A stretch of 45,255 nt of DNA, taken from the NCBI GenBank assembly GCA_001802795.1, contig MGZZ01000086.1, forward strand, positions 23,313 through 68,567, given 5' to 3'. Origin of the DNA: Ignavibacteria bacterium GWC2_36_12. GTDB lineage: Bacteria > Bacteroidota > Ignavibacteria > Ignavibacteriales > Ignavibacteriaceae. Position numbers and translations under genes: made by a program. Position 1 is the stretch's first letter. Every line of letters starts with the position of its first letter. The notes beneath the pieces were generated by a model. That model saw only the letters and a list, made by a program, of their open reading frames with translations, did no database searches and had not been told where the DNA came from. This document shows, one piece after another, positions 33,341-42,304 of the stretch.

Positions 33341-35479
33341 TTATTTCATCAACAACAATTTAACAGAATAATTTTTCTCGGCTGTTGTTACAACAAAAAA
33401 GTAGATACCTGACGCAGCCGATGAACCATCGTCATTTCTTCCATCCCAGGTAAATTCATAATTCTGTAATTTTACCGGATCTTCCCGAAAAGTTTTAACT
33501 ACCTCGCCTAAAATATTATAAATTCTAAACGTCACATTTTCAGTGATTAAAGAAGCCGGGAGGTTTATTCTTATATTTACCTGGCTGTTAAAAGGATTGG
33601 GATATGCGCTTAAAGATAGGCTGTCATTATTATTATTTGAAGAATCTTCAGCTACTCCAATAACGCCGCCATCGCCTCCCTCAAAACAATCGTAACATAT
33701 TTCCCATTCTATGTTTGGATCAAGACAGATAAACGCAGAATATGTAGATAATACTCTTTCGCCGATACTATAGCTTATAATTTCATTCACTACATCGTTT
33801 GTCTGTGTTTGACCCTCTAAAAATTTAATATAATTCCCTGCCCACATTTCTTCACTTAAACTATCTGTCCCAAATATTCCGCTTTCTTCCAGAGTAAATC
33901 TTTGAGAAAATGGATTAGAGTTATATACTCCCGAAACTTCTATTATAAAAGGAAAATTTCCATTAAACTTTCCAACTTGTAAAATCGGTTTGTTGAAATA
34001 GACAGAGTTTATGTTGGGATCCAGATTATAACGAGCGTAACAAAAACCATCATTTAGTGTGGTGTGTAAGTCAAAAGAAGTGATAAACCCGTTTGTAGAT
34101 TGTATTGCGTCTGAAAGAATGGCTGAAAAAGAACCGCTATTAATATCAAAATAATTTGCGGAAGTAATCCTTGTAATATTTATATAAAAATATTCATTCC
34201 CCATATAATAACGTTCGCCAATCCAGTGATAGCTAAAATTTTGATTCTGAAAATTGACAACGTGAATTGGTACTTTGGGATCCATTAGTGCAAGCAGATC
34301 ACCAATAAGCTGGTTCGCCCCCTGGTAATCACCAACCTGGTCTGAACTGGTTATGAGAAACAGACTCCCATTGTTCCCATTATTTTTTACGAAGTCTATA
34401 CCGTTAGCCAGCAGGCTTGGCATATTACTATAATTTGCAATTTGATCTTCGTCTAAAATTTGGAAAATACTATCTATGGTAACAGAATCTGCTTGAAGCC
34501 AATTTTCGCTGATTCTTTGAATATTAGCTTTAGATAAGATGATATTAAATGAATCTTTTGAGGTAAAATTCAGGGAGAGGGCTGATTTTAAATTATTAAC
34601 CACTTCGCTTTTTGTAATAGTGGTGTTATAAGCATCATAGTCTATTAATATAGCTACTTTACTTGAAGAAGAAATATTCAGTGCCTTGGAAGGAAGAAAT
34701 GCCATTTGATAAAAACCCTCGGCTTCGTTCTCAAATTTATTTACATAAATTCCATCGTTGAATGGAACATCAACCATAAAGTTAAGAGTATTTTGAAGTG
34801 CCTCTGATGGTATAGAAGCCTCAAAATAATTCCCCGAGGTAGAATCCGGAATATTTTGAAAGTGGACATCGGGGAGTTCCTGAATTTTAGGGTTTTGCCA
34901 ATCCTGGTTTAACTGCGTTATAAAATGCAATGCGGGAATAGGATATAAGGAAGTCCGGAGTAACTCTGCCGGTATTGGAGAAATTACGGCAGTGGAACCC
35001 CATTGGGTAGGCACTAAATAAGTAATCTTCACTTTCCTCGTTGAATTACCCGCCATAGGAAAAACCCGAAGTTCATAACTCATCGGTCCTCTTTTATAAA
35101 GAATAGACGGATCTTTTCTCCTGTTCACAATTCCTTCATAAATTGATGATGCTGTCCATTTATCCAGAATGATTGCTTTGATAATTTCATCTTCAATCCA
35201 GAGCCATGAATCGCAGACAATTGCATTTTCAGGTAAATCAAAATAAAGCTGTACCTCAAGAGTGTCGGAGTTACTAAAGCCCAACCCTCTCGCCGAAAAA
35301 GTTAAATAGAGTTCATACTCCATATAAATACCGCTCGGTTTAACAGAAAGTGCCGCCTCTTCTATTGTTCCCTGTCCTCCCCACCAATTTTGAGGATCCT
35401 GCACATATAACCAGCTGTAGCCAAATGAATAGCTAGTAAATAGAAATAAAAAGAGAAGTAATCTTAAGATCGGTTTCAT
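33341..35479 (-). CDS. Secreted VIT-domain / VWA-like protein with type IX sorting domain
   Basis: A 712-residue exported protein. ATG 35479 starts a signal peptide (MKPILRLLLFLFLFTSYSFG) and has AAGGGG upstream; an in-frame start seven codons earlier lacks this. A VIT (inter-alpha-trypsin) domain spans about 25-160 (EVQLYFDLPENAIVCDSWLWI...YEGIVNRRKDPSIL). A von Willebrand A-like region starts near 270, but the metal-binding DxSxS is replaced by DYDAYN, so it probably binds no metal. The last 85 residues (YPNPFNSQ... to KLLLMK) are a type IX secretion sorting domain. It probably sits on the cell surface or is released; function unknown. Confidence 0.8.
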   Translation of the reverse strand: MKPILRLLLFLFLFTSYSFGYSWLYVQDPQNWWGGQGTIEEAALSVKPSGIYMEYELYLTFSARGLGFSNSDTLEVQLYFDLPENAIVCDSWLWIEDEIIKAIILDKWTASSIYEGIVNRRKDPSILYKRGPMSYELRVFPMAGNSTRKVKITYLVPTQWGSTAVISPIPAELLRTSLYPIPALHFITQLNQDWQNPKIQELPDVHFQNIPDSTSGNYFEASIPSEALQNTLNFMVDVPFNDGIYVNKFENEAEGFYQMAFLPSKALNISSSSKVAILIDYDAYNTTITKSEVVNNLKSALSLNFTSKDSFNIILSKANIQRISENWLQADSVTIDSIFQILDEDQIANYSNMPSLLANGIDFVKNNGNNGSLFLITSSDQVGDYQGANQLIGDLLALMDPKVPIHVVNFQNQNFSYHWIGERYYMGNEYFYINITRITSANYFDINSGSFSAILSDAIQSTNGFITSFDLHTTLNDGFCYARYNLDPNINSVYFNKPILQVGKFNGNFPFIIEVSGVYNSNPFSQRFTLEESGIFGTDSLSEEMWAGNYIKFLEGQTQTNDVVNEIISYSIGERVLSTYSAFICLDPNIEWEICYDCFEGGDGGVIGVAEDSSNNNNDSLSLSAYPNPFNSQVNIRINLPASLITENVTFRIYNILGEVVKTFREDPVKLQNYEFTWDGRNDDGSSAASGIYFFVVTTAEKNYSVKLLLMK

Positions 35480-35622
35480 TTTTTGCCCCTTTCTTCCCAT
35501 AGAAAGATTAAAATAATATTTTATTATACTAAGGCAAGATATTAAGAAATATTAATTCTTTTTACAATTGCTAATTATTACACAATCTTCGGGCCATCTG
35601 CAATGAGACGAAAGAAACCCTA

Positions 35623-36366
35623 ATGAAAACCGCTTATTTCAGGTTTTACGAAGAGTTGAATGATTTCCTCCCTCCAGAAAAAAGAAAAATAAAATTTGAA
35701 CATCCTTTTTTTTGCAGGGCTTCTGTAAAAGATATAATCGAATCTTTGGGTGTTCCTCATACAGAAATTGATTTGATTTTGGTTAATGGAAAGTCCGTTG
35801 ATTTTTCTTATATAATTAATGATAAAGATGAAATAAGTGTTTATCCTGTCTTTGAGTCTTTTGATATTTCGGAAGTACAGCATCTAAGACCACAACCTTT
35901 GCGTGAACCCAAATTTATAGTTGATGTGCATCTTGGAAGATTGGCAAAAAATCTCAGAATGCTTGGGTTTGATACTCTTTACAAAAATAATACTAAAGAC
36001 AATGAGTTGATCGATATTTCTCAAAAAGAAAGAAGAACTATTATCACAAAAAACAGAGAGATACTTAAAAGAAATAACGTAACACATGGTTGCTGGATCA
36101 GAAGCAAAACTCCGGAAGATAATGTTATTGAAATTATAAAAAGATTTGATCTGAAAAATCAGATAAGAGAATTTACACGTTGTCTTGGGTGCAATTTGCT
36201 GCTTAAAAAAACAGAAAAAGAAAAGATCGCAGATAAGATTCCGGCTAAAGTAGAATTACGGCACAACGAATTTTTTATATGTAACCATTGCAACAAAGTC
36301 TATTGGAAAGGAAGCCATTATAATAAAATGAGTGCGCTCGTTCAAAAAATTCTGCGTGCATTATAA
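35623..36366 (+). CDS. Ubiquitin-fold + Mut7-C RNase-like (PIN fold) protein
   Basis: A 247-residue protein. Residues 1-85 form a ThiS/MoaD-like ubiquitin fold (Ub-Mut7-C). Residues 95-170 form a Mut7-C domain (FIVDVHLGRLAKNLRMLGFDTLY, with D101 as a likely catalytic Asp; ITKNREILKR follows). The C-terminus is a zinc ribbon made of two Cys pairs (RCLGCN and FICNHC). The Mut7-C domain belongs to the PIN-like nucleases, so it is a predicted RNase. The ubiquitin-fold part lacks a C-terminal Gly-Gly because it is fused. The architecture is known in bacteria, but its target RNA is not. Single gene. Confidence 0.82.
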   Translation: MKTAYFRFYEELNDFLPPEKRKIKFEHPFFCRASVKDIIESLGVPHTEIDLILVNGKSVDFSYIINDKDEISVYPVFESFDISEVQHLRPQPLREPKFIVDVHLGRLAKNLRMLGFDTLYKNNTKDNELIDISQKERRTIITKNREILKRNNVTHGCWIRSKTPEDNVIEIIKRFDLKNQIREFTRCLGCNLLLKKTEKEKIADKIPAKVELRHNEFFICNHCNKVYWKGSHYNKMSALVQKILRAL

Positions 36367-36461
36367 AGAGCAATGTACTTCTTTCTAAGTTGAGATTTGG
36401 GCTTCATCTTGTTTAATTTAAGATCAAAATAACTTTTAGTTTTACCGGCAGTTAAATATTT

Positions 36462-37691
36462 ATGTGGTTTGTGTTCCGTATTGTTCTTGCAGTGTTGATT
36501 ATCGTTCTCACCGAGTTCTACTTTATTAAAAAAGTTACTAATTCTATAAAGACTATATTTCCAAGCCATAATGAAATTAAAAGAAAAAGATGGTCAACTT
36601 TCTTTTTGGTAATAATTAATATTTACCCCGCTTATTTACTTGCTGCATGGACCTATTCAAGAATAAGTAGCCAGGGTGTTTTTATTCCTGAAAGTTTATT
36701 ATTCGATTACTTTATCGTTATTCCGTTTTGGATATGGATGCTGCTTGTTATTCAATCTATACTTATACTGCTTCCGGTAGAGCTGATAAAACTGATCCTT
36801 TTTCCTGTTTATAAGAAATTTAAGAAAAGATTACCGCAGGGAGAATCTAAATTTGTTTTTGCCCTGGTTGTTTTTTTTATTCTCTACATTCCCGCACGGG
36901 TAATCTATGATTATTACGCGGTTTCAATTAGAATTACGGAATATAAAAAAGCTTCTCTTCCCGATGCTTTCAATAATTTTAAGCTGGTATTTATTTCGGA
37001 TATACAGGCAGATGAATTTACAAATGATGAGCGTTTAGAGCGATTCATCGAAAAGGTGAATTCAACCAGCCCGGATCTTGTACTTGCTGGAGGAGATTTT
37101 ATTACTTCAACTCCAAATTATATTGAAACTTCTGCCAAGTATGCAGGAAAAATAAAATCAAAATATGGAGTGTTCTCGTGCGTGGGTGACCACGATAACT
37201 GGGCACATAGGAATAACACAAGCAAGAGCCTGAAAGAGGTAACGCTCGCTCTTGAAAAACAGAATGTGAAAATGATTAATAATGAGAAAAGAACAATTGA
37301 TATAAACGGTGCAGAAATTGGTCTCGCGTTCATAACAAACACTTATGTGGAAAAAATCAACGAGACAAGATTTAATAATGTAATCGGAAGTGGTATCCGT
37401 GGTGACCTAAAAATAATGCTGGCACACCAGCCTTCTGATTTTCTAATTGAGAAAGCCGGCAAGTATGATTTTAACCTGCTGCTCGCGGGGCACACTCACG
37501 GTGGGCAGGTAACTTTTCTTTTCCCCTTCAAAAATTTAACCCCTACACTTTTTGAAACTAATTATTTGCGGGGAGATTTCCGTTTTGGGGATCTTCTTAT
37601 GGTGGTAACAAGAGGATTGGGAATGTCACTCGTTCCATTAAGATATAATTCAACTCCGGAGGTTACTGTTATAATGATAAATCCCCGATAA
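36462..37691 (+). CDS. Membrane-anchored metallophosphoesterase
   Basis: A 409-residue protein with about four hydrophobic helices in residues 1-150, followed by a calcineurin-like phosphoesterase domain. The metal motifs are LVFISDIQAD, LAGGDF, VGDHDNW (in place of the common GNHD), LAHQPSD and LAGHTHGGQ. The YkuE/YaeI-type relatives act on phospholipid or lipid-A precursor pyrophosphates, but the substrate cannot be assigned here. The GDHD variant keeps His and Asp and should remain active. ATG 36462 lies 95 bases after the preceding gene, with no strong ribosome site. Confidence 0.85.
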   Translation: MWFVFRIVLAVLIIVLTEFYFIKKVTNSIKTIFPSHNEIKRKRWSTFFLVIINIYPAYLLAAWTYSRISSQGVFIPESLLFDYFIVIPFWIWMLLVIQSILILLPVELIKLILFPVYKKFKKRLPQGESKFVFALVVFFILYIPARVIYDYYAVSIRITEYKKASLPDAFNNFKLVFISDIQADEFTNDERLERFIEKVNSTSPDLVLAGGDFITSTPNYIETSAKYAGKIKSKYGVFSCVGDHDNWAHRNNTSKSLKEVTLALEKQNVKMINNEKRTIDINGAEIGLAFITNTYVEKINETRFNNVIGSGIRGDLKIMLAHQPSDFLIEKAGKYDFNLLLAGHTHGGQVTFLFPFKNLTPTLFETNYLRGDFRFGDLLMVVTRGLGMSLVPLRYNSTPEVTVIMINPR

Positions 37692-37784
37692 CAATTTTTA
37701 CCCTTTCCAATCAATAAGCGTTGCGTCATTAAACCTATTTCCTGCCTCTTGCGACCTTCGTTTTCATGATTCTTCATTTTGCAA

Positions 37785-37815
37785 TTTGTAATAAACCTTT
37801 AATTATTTAGTTTTG
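37785..37815 (+). promoter_or_regulatory. Bacteroidota-type promoter of the GNAT acetyltransferase gene
   Basis: TTTG (37785-37788), 19 bases, then TAGTTTTG (37808-37815) matches the TTTG/TAnnTTTG consensus exactly. It would give a leader of about 20 bases before ATG 37844. Confidence 0.58.
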
Positions 37816-37843
37816 CGCTACAACATGTAATAAGCCTAAATAA

Positions 37844-38335
37844 ATGCTTAATATCTCGCGCGCAACCTTAGAACATCTTGAGTTCATTACAAATATTTAT
37901 AACGATGCTGTGCTTACCACAACTGCAACTTTTGATACTGAACCGCAAAGTTTGGAAGAACAGAGGCTCTGGTTTAACGAACACAATGATAAGTTTCCAA
38001 TCCTTGTTGCTGAAATTGACGGTGTTGTTGTAGGTTGGGCATCTCTCAGTAGGTGGTCCGGCAGGTGTGCTTACTCAGAAACTGCTGAAATATCAATTTA
38101 CATTAAAGATGTTTACAGGGGTAAAGGAATCGGTACAAACTTACTCCAAAAAATTCTTGAAGAAGGAAAAGCCGCGGGGTTGCATACTGTGCTTGCAAGA
38201 ATTGCCGAGGGAAGCGATGTCAGCATAAAACTTCACAAAAAAGCAGGATTTGAAAATGTGGGCATTATGAAAGAAGTGGGAAAAAAATTTGGAAAGCTTT
38301 TAGATGTTCACATGCTGCAAATAATTTTTAAGTAG
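37844..38335 (+). CDS. GNAT acetyltransferase, phosphinothricin/methionine-sulfoximine type
   Basis: A 163-residue single GNAT domain close to the Pat/MnaT group. It begins LNISRATLEHLEFITNIYNDAV....TATFDTEPQSLEEQRLWF. The acetyl-CoA binding loop is VYRGKGIGTNLLQ (about 90-102), and LHKKAGFENVG follows. Members acetylate amino-acid analogues such as phosphinothricin or methionine sulfoximine; the natural substrate here is unknown. A well-matched promoter lies just upstream, and the DUF2461 gene follows after 34 bases. Confidence 0.86.
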   Translation: MLNISRATLEHLEFITNIYNDAVLTTTATFDTEPQSLEEQRLWFNEHNDKFPILVAEIDGVVVGWASLSRWSGRCAYSETAEISIYIKDVYRGKGIGTNLLQKILEEGKAAGLHTVLARIAEGSDVSIKLHKKAGFENVGIMKEVGKKFGKLLDVHMLQIIFK

Positions 38336-38369
38336 TTATATTTATTAAAAAATCTGGGAATAATTATCT

Positions 38370-39041
38370 ATGCCAAAAAGTTTTCCTGGGAATTCAGTAA
38401 GGTTCCTTTCAAAGCTAAAGAGAAACAACAACCGGGAATGGTTCGAATCTCATCGGGAAGAGTTTGTTACATCGGTTTTAGAACCGGCGCAGGAGTTCGT
38501 TGTGGTGCTGGGAGAATTGTTGCGTACTATTGCGCCCGGTATAATTGCCATACCTAAAACCGATAAATCGATTTTCAGATTACACCGCGATGTCAGGTTC
38601 AGCAAAAATAAATCTCCATATAAAACTAACCTGGGGATTCTCTTCTGGGAAGGAGAAAGAAAAAAGATGGATTGTTCCGGCTTTTACTTTCACATCGAAC
38701 CAGGATATTTTTTCCTTGGAGCCGGACAGTATATGTTTTCTGATGATATACTAAAAAAATACCGGCAGGTTATTTATAATCCTGATAAAGCAAAAGAGCT
38801 TGATTCTATCGTTAAAAAGTTGAAGAAAAAGGGGTATGTTCTTGGCGGGAAAACATTTAAAAGAGTACCAAAAGGTTTTGACGCCGAATATCCATATTCA
38901 AATTACCTTCTTTTTAATGGAATATATCTTTACGGAGAGAGCTCTGATCTGAAGAAGCTGGGGAAAGATCCCGTGAAATTTGCTTATAAAAAATTCGCCG
39001 AAATGCTGCCCTTTCACCGGTGGCTTGTTAATAATATTTAG
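38370..39041 (+). CDS. DUF2461 (TIGR02453) family protein
   Basis: A 223-residue protein of the DUF2461 family, recognised by REWFESHREEF near the start, then SIFRLHRDVRFSKNKSPYKTNLGILFW and GFYFHIEPGYFFLGAGQYMF. The family is widespread in Bacteroidota and its function is not known. No signal peptide or membrane segment is seen, so it is probably cytoplasmic. It likely shares a transcript with the acetyltransferase gene. Confidence 0.85.
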   Translation: MPKSFPGNSVRFLSKLKRNNNREWFESHREEFVTSVLEPAQEFVVVLGELLRTIAPGIIAIPKTDKSIFRLHRDVRFSKNKSPYKTNLGILFWEGERKKMDCSGFYFHIEPGYFFLGAGQYMFSDDILKKYRQVIYNPDKAKELDSIVKKLKKKGYVLGGKTFKRVPKGFDAEYPYSNYLLFNGIYLYGESSDLKKLGKDPVKFAYKKFAEMLPFHRWLVNNI

Positions 39042-39127
39042 TGATTACTCTTTGAGAACCTTTCTTTGCATCCACAAAAATTCAGGATATTATTAAGTTA
39101 GTACAGTAAAATATTCTTGGGTAAATA

Positions 39128-40420
39128 ATGAATACCGAAAAAAGCAGGCAACTATTTAAAGAAGCTGAGAAATATATCCCCGGTGGAGTTAATTCCCCTG
39201 TGCGCGCTTTTAAATCTGTTGGTGGCAATCCTTTATTTATAAAAAGAGCATTGGGTTCAAAACTATACGACGTTGATGGAAATGAATTTATAGATTATGT
39301 GGGCAGCTGGGGACCTCATATTTTCGGTCATAATCCATCGTTCATTAAAAAAGCTTTGTCTGATGCATTAGAAAACGGAACAAGCTTCGGTGCCCCAACA
39401 GAGCTCGAAGTAAAAACTGCAAAACTTATAACGGAACTTGTTCCTTCGGTTGAAATGATAAGAATGGTAAACAGCGGAACAGAAGCAACGATGAGCGCCG
39501 TTCGTGTTGCACGGGGTTATACCGGGAAAGAGAAAATTATAAAGTTCGAAGGGTGTTACCATGGTCATGCAGACTTCTTTTTAATTAAAGCAGGATCGGG
39601 GGCGTTAACGCTCGGTGTTCCTACAAGCCCGGGTGTAACAAAAGGAAACGCGGCAGATACTTTAATTGCAGACTTTAACGATATAGACTCGGCAAAGAAG
39701 CTTATCCATACAAACAGGAAAGAAATTGCTGCAGTTATTGTTGAAGCTATCGTGGGAAACATGGGAGTAGTAAAAGCAACTAACGATTTTATTAGGCAAC
39801 TTAGGGGGCTGTGTGATGAAGAAAAGATTGTTTTAATAATCGATGAGGTAATGACAGGGTTCCGGGTTGCGAAAGGTGGCGCACAGGAAGTTTTGGGAGT
39901 CAAAGCAGATTTAAGCACATTCGGGAAAATAATTGGCGGCGGGTTGCCTGTCGGTGCTTTCGGCGGAAAGAAGGAAATTATGGAAATGGTAGCTCCATCG
40001 GGTCCTGTTTATCAGGCAGGCACATTAAGCGGGAATCCTTTGGCAATGTCTGCCGGTTATGCTGCATTATGCTATATTAAAGACCATCCGGATCTTTATA
40101 ATGAACTTGAAGAAAAATCGGCATATTTTGAAAAAGGAATAAAAGAAAATTTAAAAAGATTAAATGAAAATTTAACTCTTAACAGGGTTGGCTCGATGCT
40201 TACTCTTTTTTTTACTAATGAAGAAGTAAAAGATTTCCGTTCCGCTGTTAAAGCTGATACAAAACTTTATGGACAATATTTTCATGAAATGCTTAAAAGG
40301 GGTGTTTATCTACCACCAGCACAATTTGAGGCTTTTTTCATCTCGGCTGCTCACTCCAAAGAGGATTTAGACAAAACAATTGAAGCTAACTATGAATCAT
40401 TACAAGAAATCTCAAAATAA
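39128..40420 (+). CDS. hemL: Glutamate-1-semialdehyde 2,1-aminomutase
   Basis: A 430-residue PLP-dependent class III aminotransferase-fold enzyme that converts glutamate-1-semialdehyde to 5-aminolevulinate, the step after HemA. The N-terminus PGGVNSPVRAFKSVGG is specific for HemL. The PLP lysine is K267 in TFGKIIGGGLPVGAFGG, and LIIDEVMTGFRVA carries the cofactor Asp. Length is typical. It stands apart from the other heme genes, 87 bases after DUF2461, and the region upstream contains TGAGAACCTT (39053-39062), a 10-mer also found at the hemE upstream sites. Confidence 0.95.
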   Translation: MNTEKSRQLFKEAEKYIPGGVNSPVRAFKSVGGNPLFIKRALGSKLYDVDGNEFIDYVGSWGPHIFGHNPSFIKKALSDALENGTSFGAPTELEVKTAKLITELVPSVEMIRMVNSGTEATMSAVRVARGYTGKEKIIKFEGCYHGHADFFLIKAGSGALTLGVPTSPGVTKGNAADTLIADFNDIDSAKKLIHTNRKEIAAVIVEAIVGNMGVVKATNDFIRQLRGLCDEEKIVLIIDEVMTGFRVAKGGAQEVLGVKADLSTFGKIIGGGLPVGAFGGKKEIMEMVAPSGPVYQAGTLSGNPLAMSAGYAALCYIKDHPDLYNELEEKSAYFEKGIKENLKRLNENLTLNRVGSMLTLFFTNEEVKDFRSAVKADTKLYGQYFHEMLKRGVYLPPAQFEAFFISAAHSKEDLDKTIEANYESLQEISK

Positions 40421-40657
40421 GCTTGTTTTTAGCTTCTATCATAATAACATTTGATACAAACAAATTATAAAATATTGATAATTAGATTGGTTCGACTTAA
40501 TTTAGCGCATAACTTAAAACACATTGGAGGAAAAAATCATTATTAAATTTTTTTAATGAGCTGTTTCAATGGAGTTTTTCGCATTTAGTTTCAAAAGAGA
40601 TCGTCTGAACTGGAAAAATAAAATTATTAAAAAAAACAACTAAAAACGGAGTTCTTT

Positions 40658-41290
40658 ATGAAAAAATCTCTTTTTACACTTTCTACATGTCTTCTTTTCT
40701 TGTTCGCAATATCAAGCACAAGCTTTGCACAAGGCGTTTCAATTGGACCAAGATTAAGTGGAAACATGAATATTTACAATCAAAAAGGTCTTACGGGTAC
40801 ATGGAATGGTATTGGAATCGGTATCGGCGGAACTGTAGATGTTTCCTTTAGCCGAACTATTGGTCTCTTAGTTAACCTAACTGTTTTCGATATGAAGAAT
40901 TTTTCTAATTCGCAAACAAACAATAATGTTACCACAGAAAATTCTTTATCTCTGTCTTATGTAAGCTTAGATCCTATGTTCAAAGCTGAATTCAGCGGAT
41001 TCTATATGGTTGGCGGACCTTCATTAGGAATTAAACTTAATTCAAGTGGTGAAGTAACCCAGTCTGCTGCAGGGCAAAATCCGGCTGTTCAGGCACTTAA
41101 TTTAGATACAAAATCAATTAGATTTGATATTGCTGTTGGAACCGGGTACAACTTTAAATTATCTCCTGATATGTCTCTTGGCTCGGATTTTATGGCTTAT
41201 ATTCCTATAACCGATACTTACAACTTCCCGGGGTTAAGTAATAGTATTTTTTCTTTGAAGCTCGGCGCTTGTTTGAAGTTTAAATTGTAA
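40658..41290 (+). CDS. Outer-membrane beta-barrel protein
   Basis: A 210-residue exported protein: signal peptide MKKSLFTLSTCLLFLFAISSTSFA, cleavage near SFA-QG, then alternating strands rich in Gly, Ser and aromatic residues that end in a strand finishing LKLGACLKFKL. This is the pattern of small eight-stranded OmpX/PorT-like barrels. Function unknown. ATG 40658 follows ACGGAG by about seven bases. The 237-base gap upstream holds no gene I can see. The lipoprotein gene follows after 15 bases, so the two are probably one operon ending at the 41761 terminator. Confidence 0.72.
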   Translation: MKKSLFTLSTCLLFLFAISSTSFAQGVSIGPRLSGNMNIYNQKGLTGTWNGIGIGIGGTVDVSFSRTIGLLVNLTVFDMKNFSNSQTNNNVTTENSLSLSYVSLDPMFKAEFSGFYMVGGPSLGIKLNSSGEVTQSAAGQNPAVQALNLDTKSIRFDIAVGTGYNFKLSPDMSLGSDFMAYIPITDTYNFPGLSNSIFSLKLGACLKFKL

Positions 41291-41305
41291 TCACAAGGAG
41301 GGTGT

Positions 41306-41719
41306 ATGAAAAAAATAATTATTGCGTTACTTCCCCTGCTATTTCTTTTAGTAAATGGCTGTAATAGCAATGATACAGCAACTGGAACAAACCCTTTTGG
41401 TGGCGGTGGTGGTGGTGGAACAGGAAATGTAACTATACAGATTGCAATTGGGCAGGATGATCAGGGTGCTAACGTATTTGCCTTTAATCCCAGTGTCGCG
41501 GTAAAACTTACGAGCGCTCTTGTTGTACAAGCACAATTAGGCATTAATGAAACTGTAAATAACCCCAACCCCGACCAAGTTTTTAACGCAGGTGAGTATA
41601 TTGGATTTTATTCGGCCAATCAGGCACAGGTTGGTCAGCAATGGTCATTTACCTTTTCGGGTACTCTTGCTCAGGGTGGACAAGCCTTTACTGTGCCGGT
41701 GAATTATACAGTACAGTGA
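41306..41719 (+). CDS. Small lipoprotein, Gly-rich linker
   Basis: A 137-residue protein with a lipoprotein signal: MKKIIIALLPLLFLL followed by the lipobox LVNGC, so C19 is the probable lipid-carrying residue. A run of Gly (about 32-39) links to a beta-rich domain of about 95 residues (VTIQIAIGQDDQGANVF....GQQWSFTFSGTLAQGG). No family recognised. AAGGAGG lies seven bases before ATG 41306. It probably works with, or near, the barrel protein encoded just upstream. Confidence 0.72.
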   Translation: MKKIIIALLPLLFLLVNGCNSNDTATGTNPFGGGGGGGTGNVTIQIAIGQDDQGANVFAFNPSVAVKLTSALVVQAQLGINETVNNPNPDQVFNAGEYIGFYSANQAQVGQQWSFTFSGTLAQGGQAFTVPVNYTVQ

Positions 41720-41760
41720 TATAAATTATTTCTATTCTAGCTACCAGTTGGAGATTATAG

Positions 41761-41789
41761 AGAGGCTGCTTAATGCAGCCTCTTTTTTT
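41761..41789 (+). terminator. Rho-independent terminator after the barrel/lipoprotein pair
   Basis: AGAGGCTGC (41761-41769) and GCAGCCTCT (41775-41783) are perfect 9-base arms around TTAAT, followed by a run of Ts (41783-41789). Confidence 0.92.
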
Positions 41790-41956
41790 ATTAATATTGA
41801 TTACGTTACCCCAACCTAAGCTTAGTTAACACCTATCGCATATTTTCTCCCTAATAATAAATTATATCTTGTTTTCCCCGCCTTCTGCTTATCTTTGTCA
41901 TATGAATAAATTTTGTTTAGATATTCTTTTCTAACAGAAAAACAACTCTGCTTAAA

Positions 41957-42229
41957 ATGAAACTTACAAAGAAACATATTGACCTTATAATAATATTACT
42001 TGTATTTGCTTTAACCGGTTTAACAACAGTTTATGTTTCGGGGATAATTACACATACCCTCGGTTTAGAGAAATGGAGTCTGTTTTATATTGTCGTTTAC
42101 ATCTTTTTAATACTTCCGATTTATCATCTGTTGTTACTCGGTTATGCTTTTCTCTTCGGAAAATTTGATTTCTTTTGGGAAAAAATGAAGAAACTCTTTT
42201 CAAAAATTCCTCTTAGATTTTTTGACTAA
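41957..42229 (+). CDS. Small two-to-three-helix membrane protein (DUF6787-like)
   Basis: A 90-residue protein with hydrophobic segments at about 9-30, 42-60 and 58-68, and a basic C-terminal tail ending FSKIPLRFFD. The pattern (FALTGLTTVYVSG near the N-terminus, LPIYHLLLLGYAFLFGKFDFFWEKMKKL) resembles a family of small Bacteroidota membrane proteins that I recall as DUF6787. Function unknown. It precedes the aminopeptidase gene by 75 bases. Confidence 0.6.
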   Translation: MKLTKKHIDLIIILLVFALTGLTTVYVSGIITHTLGLEKWSLFYIVVYIFLILPIYHLLLLGYAFLFGKFDFFWEKMKKLFSKIPLRFFD

Positions 42230-42304
42230 TAATCCGTACCAGCCAATAATTTGCCGGATTTTTTACTACGGTATTTAATTCTTATAATATTTATTTTTAT
42301 TTAC

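Noticed and set aside
39053-39062. TGAGAACCTT shared between the hemL and hemE upstream regions as a common operator
   Set aside because: The palindromic half is missing at hemL, so a 10-base match alone does not support an operator.
40421-40657. Possible RNA gene in the gap before the beta-barrel gene (contains GGTTCGACT)
   Set aside because: No clover-leaf arms or other RNA structure could be built around the T-loop-like word; it is probably chance.
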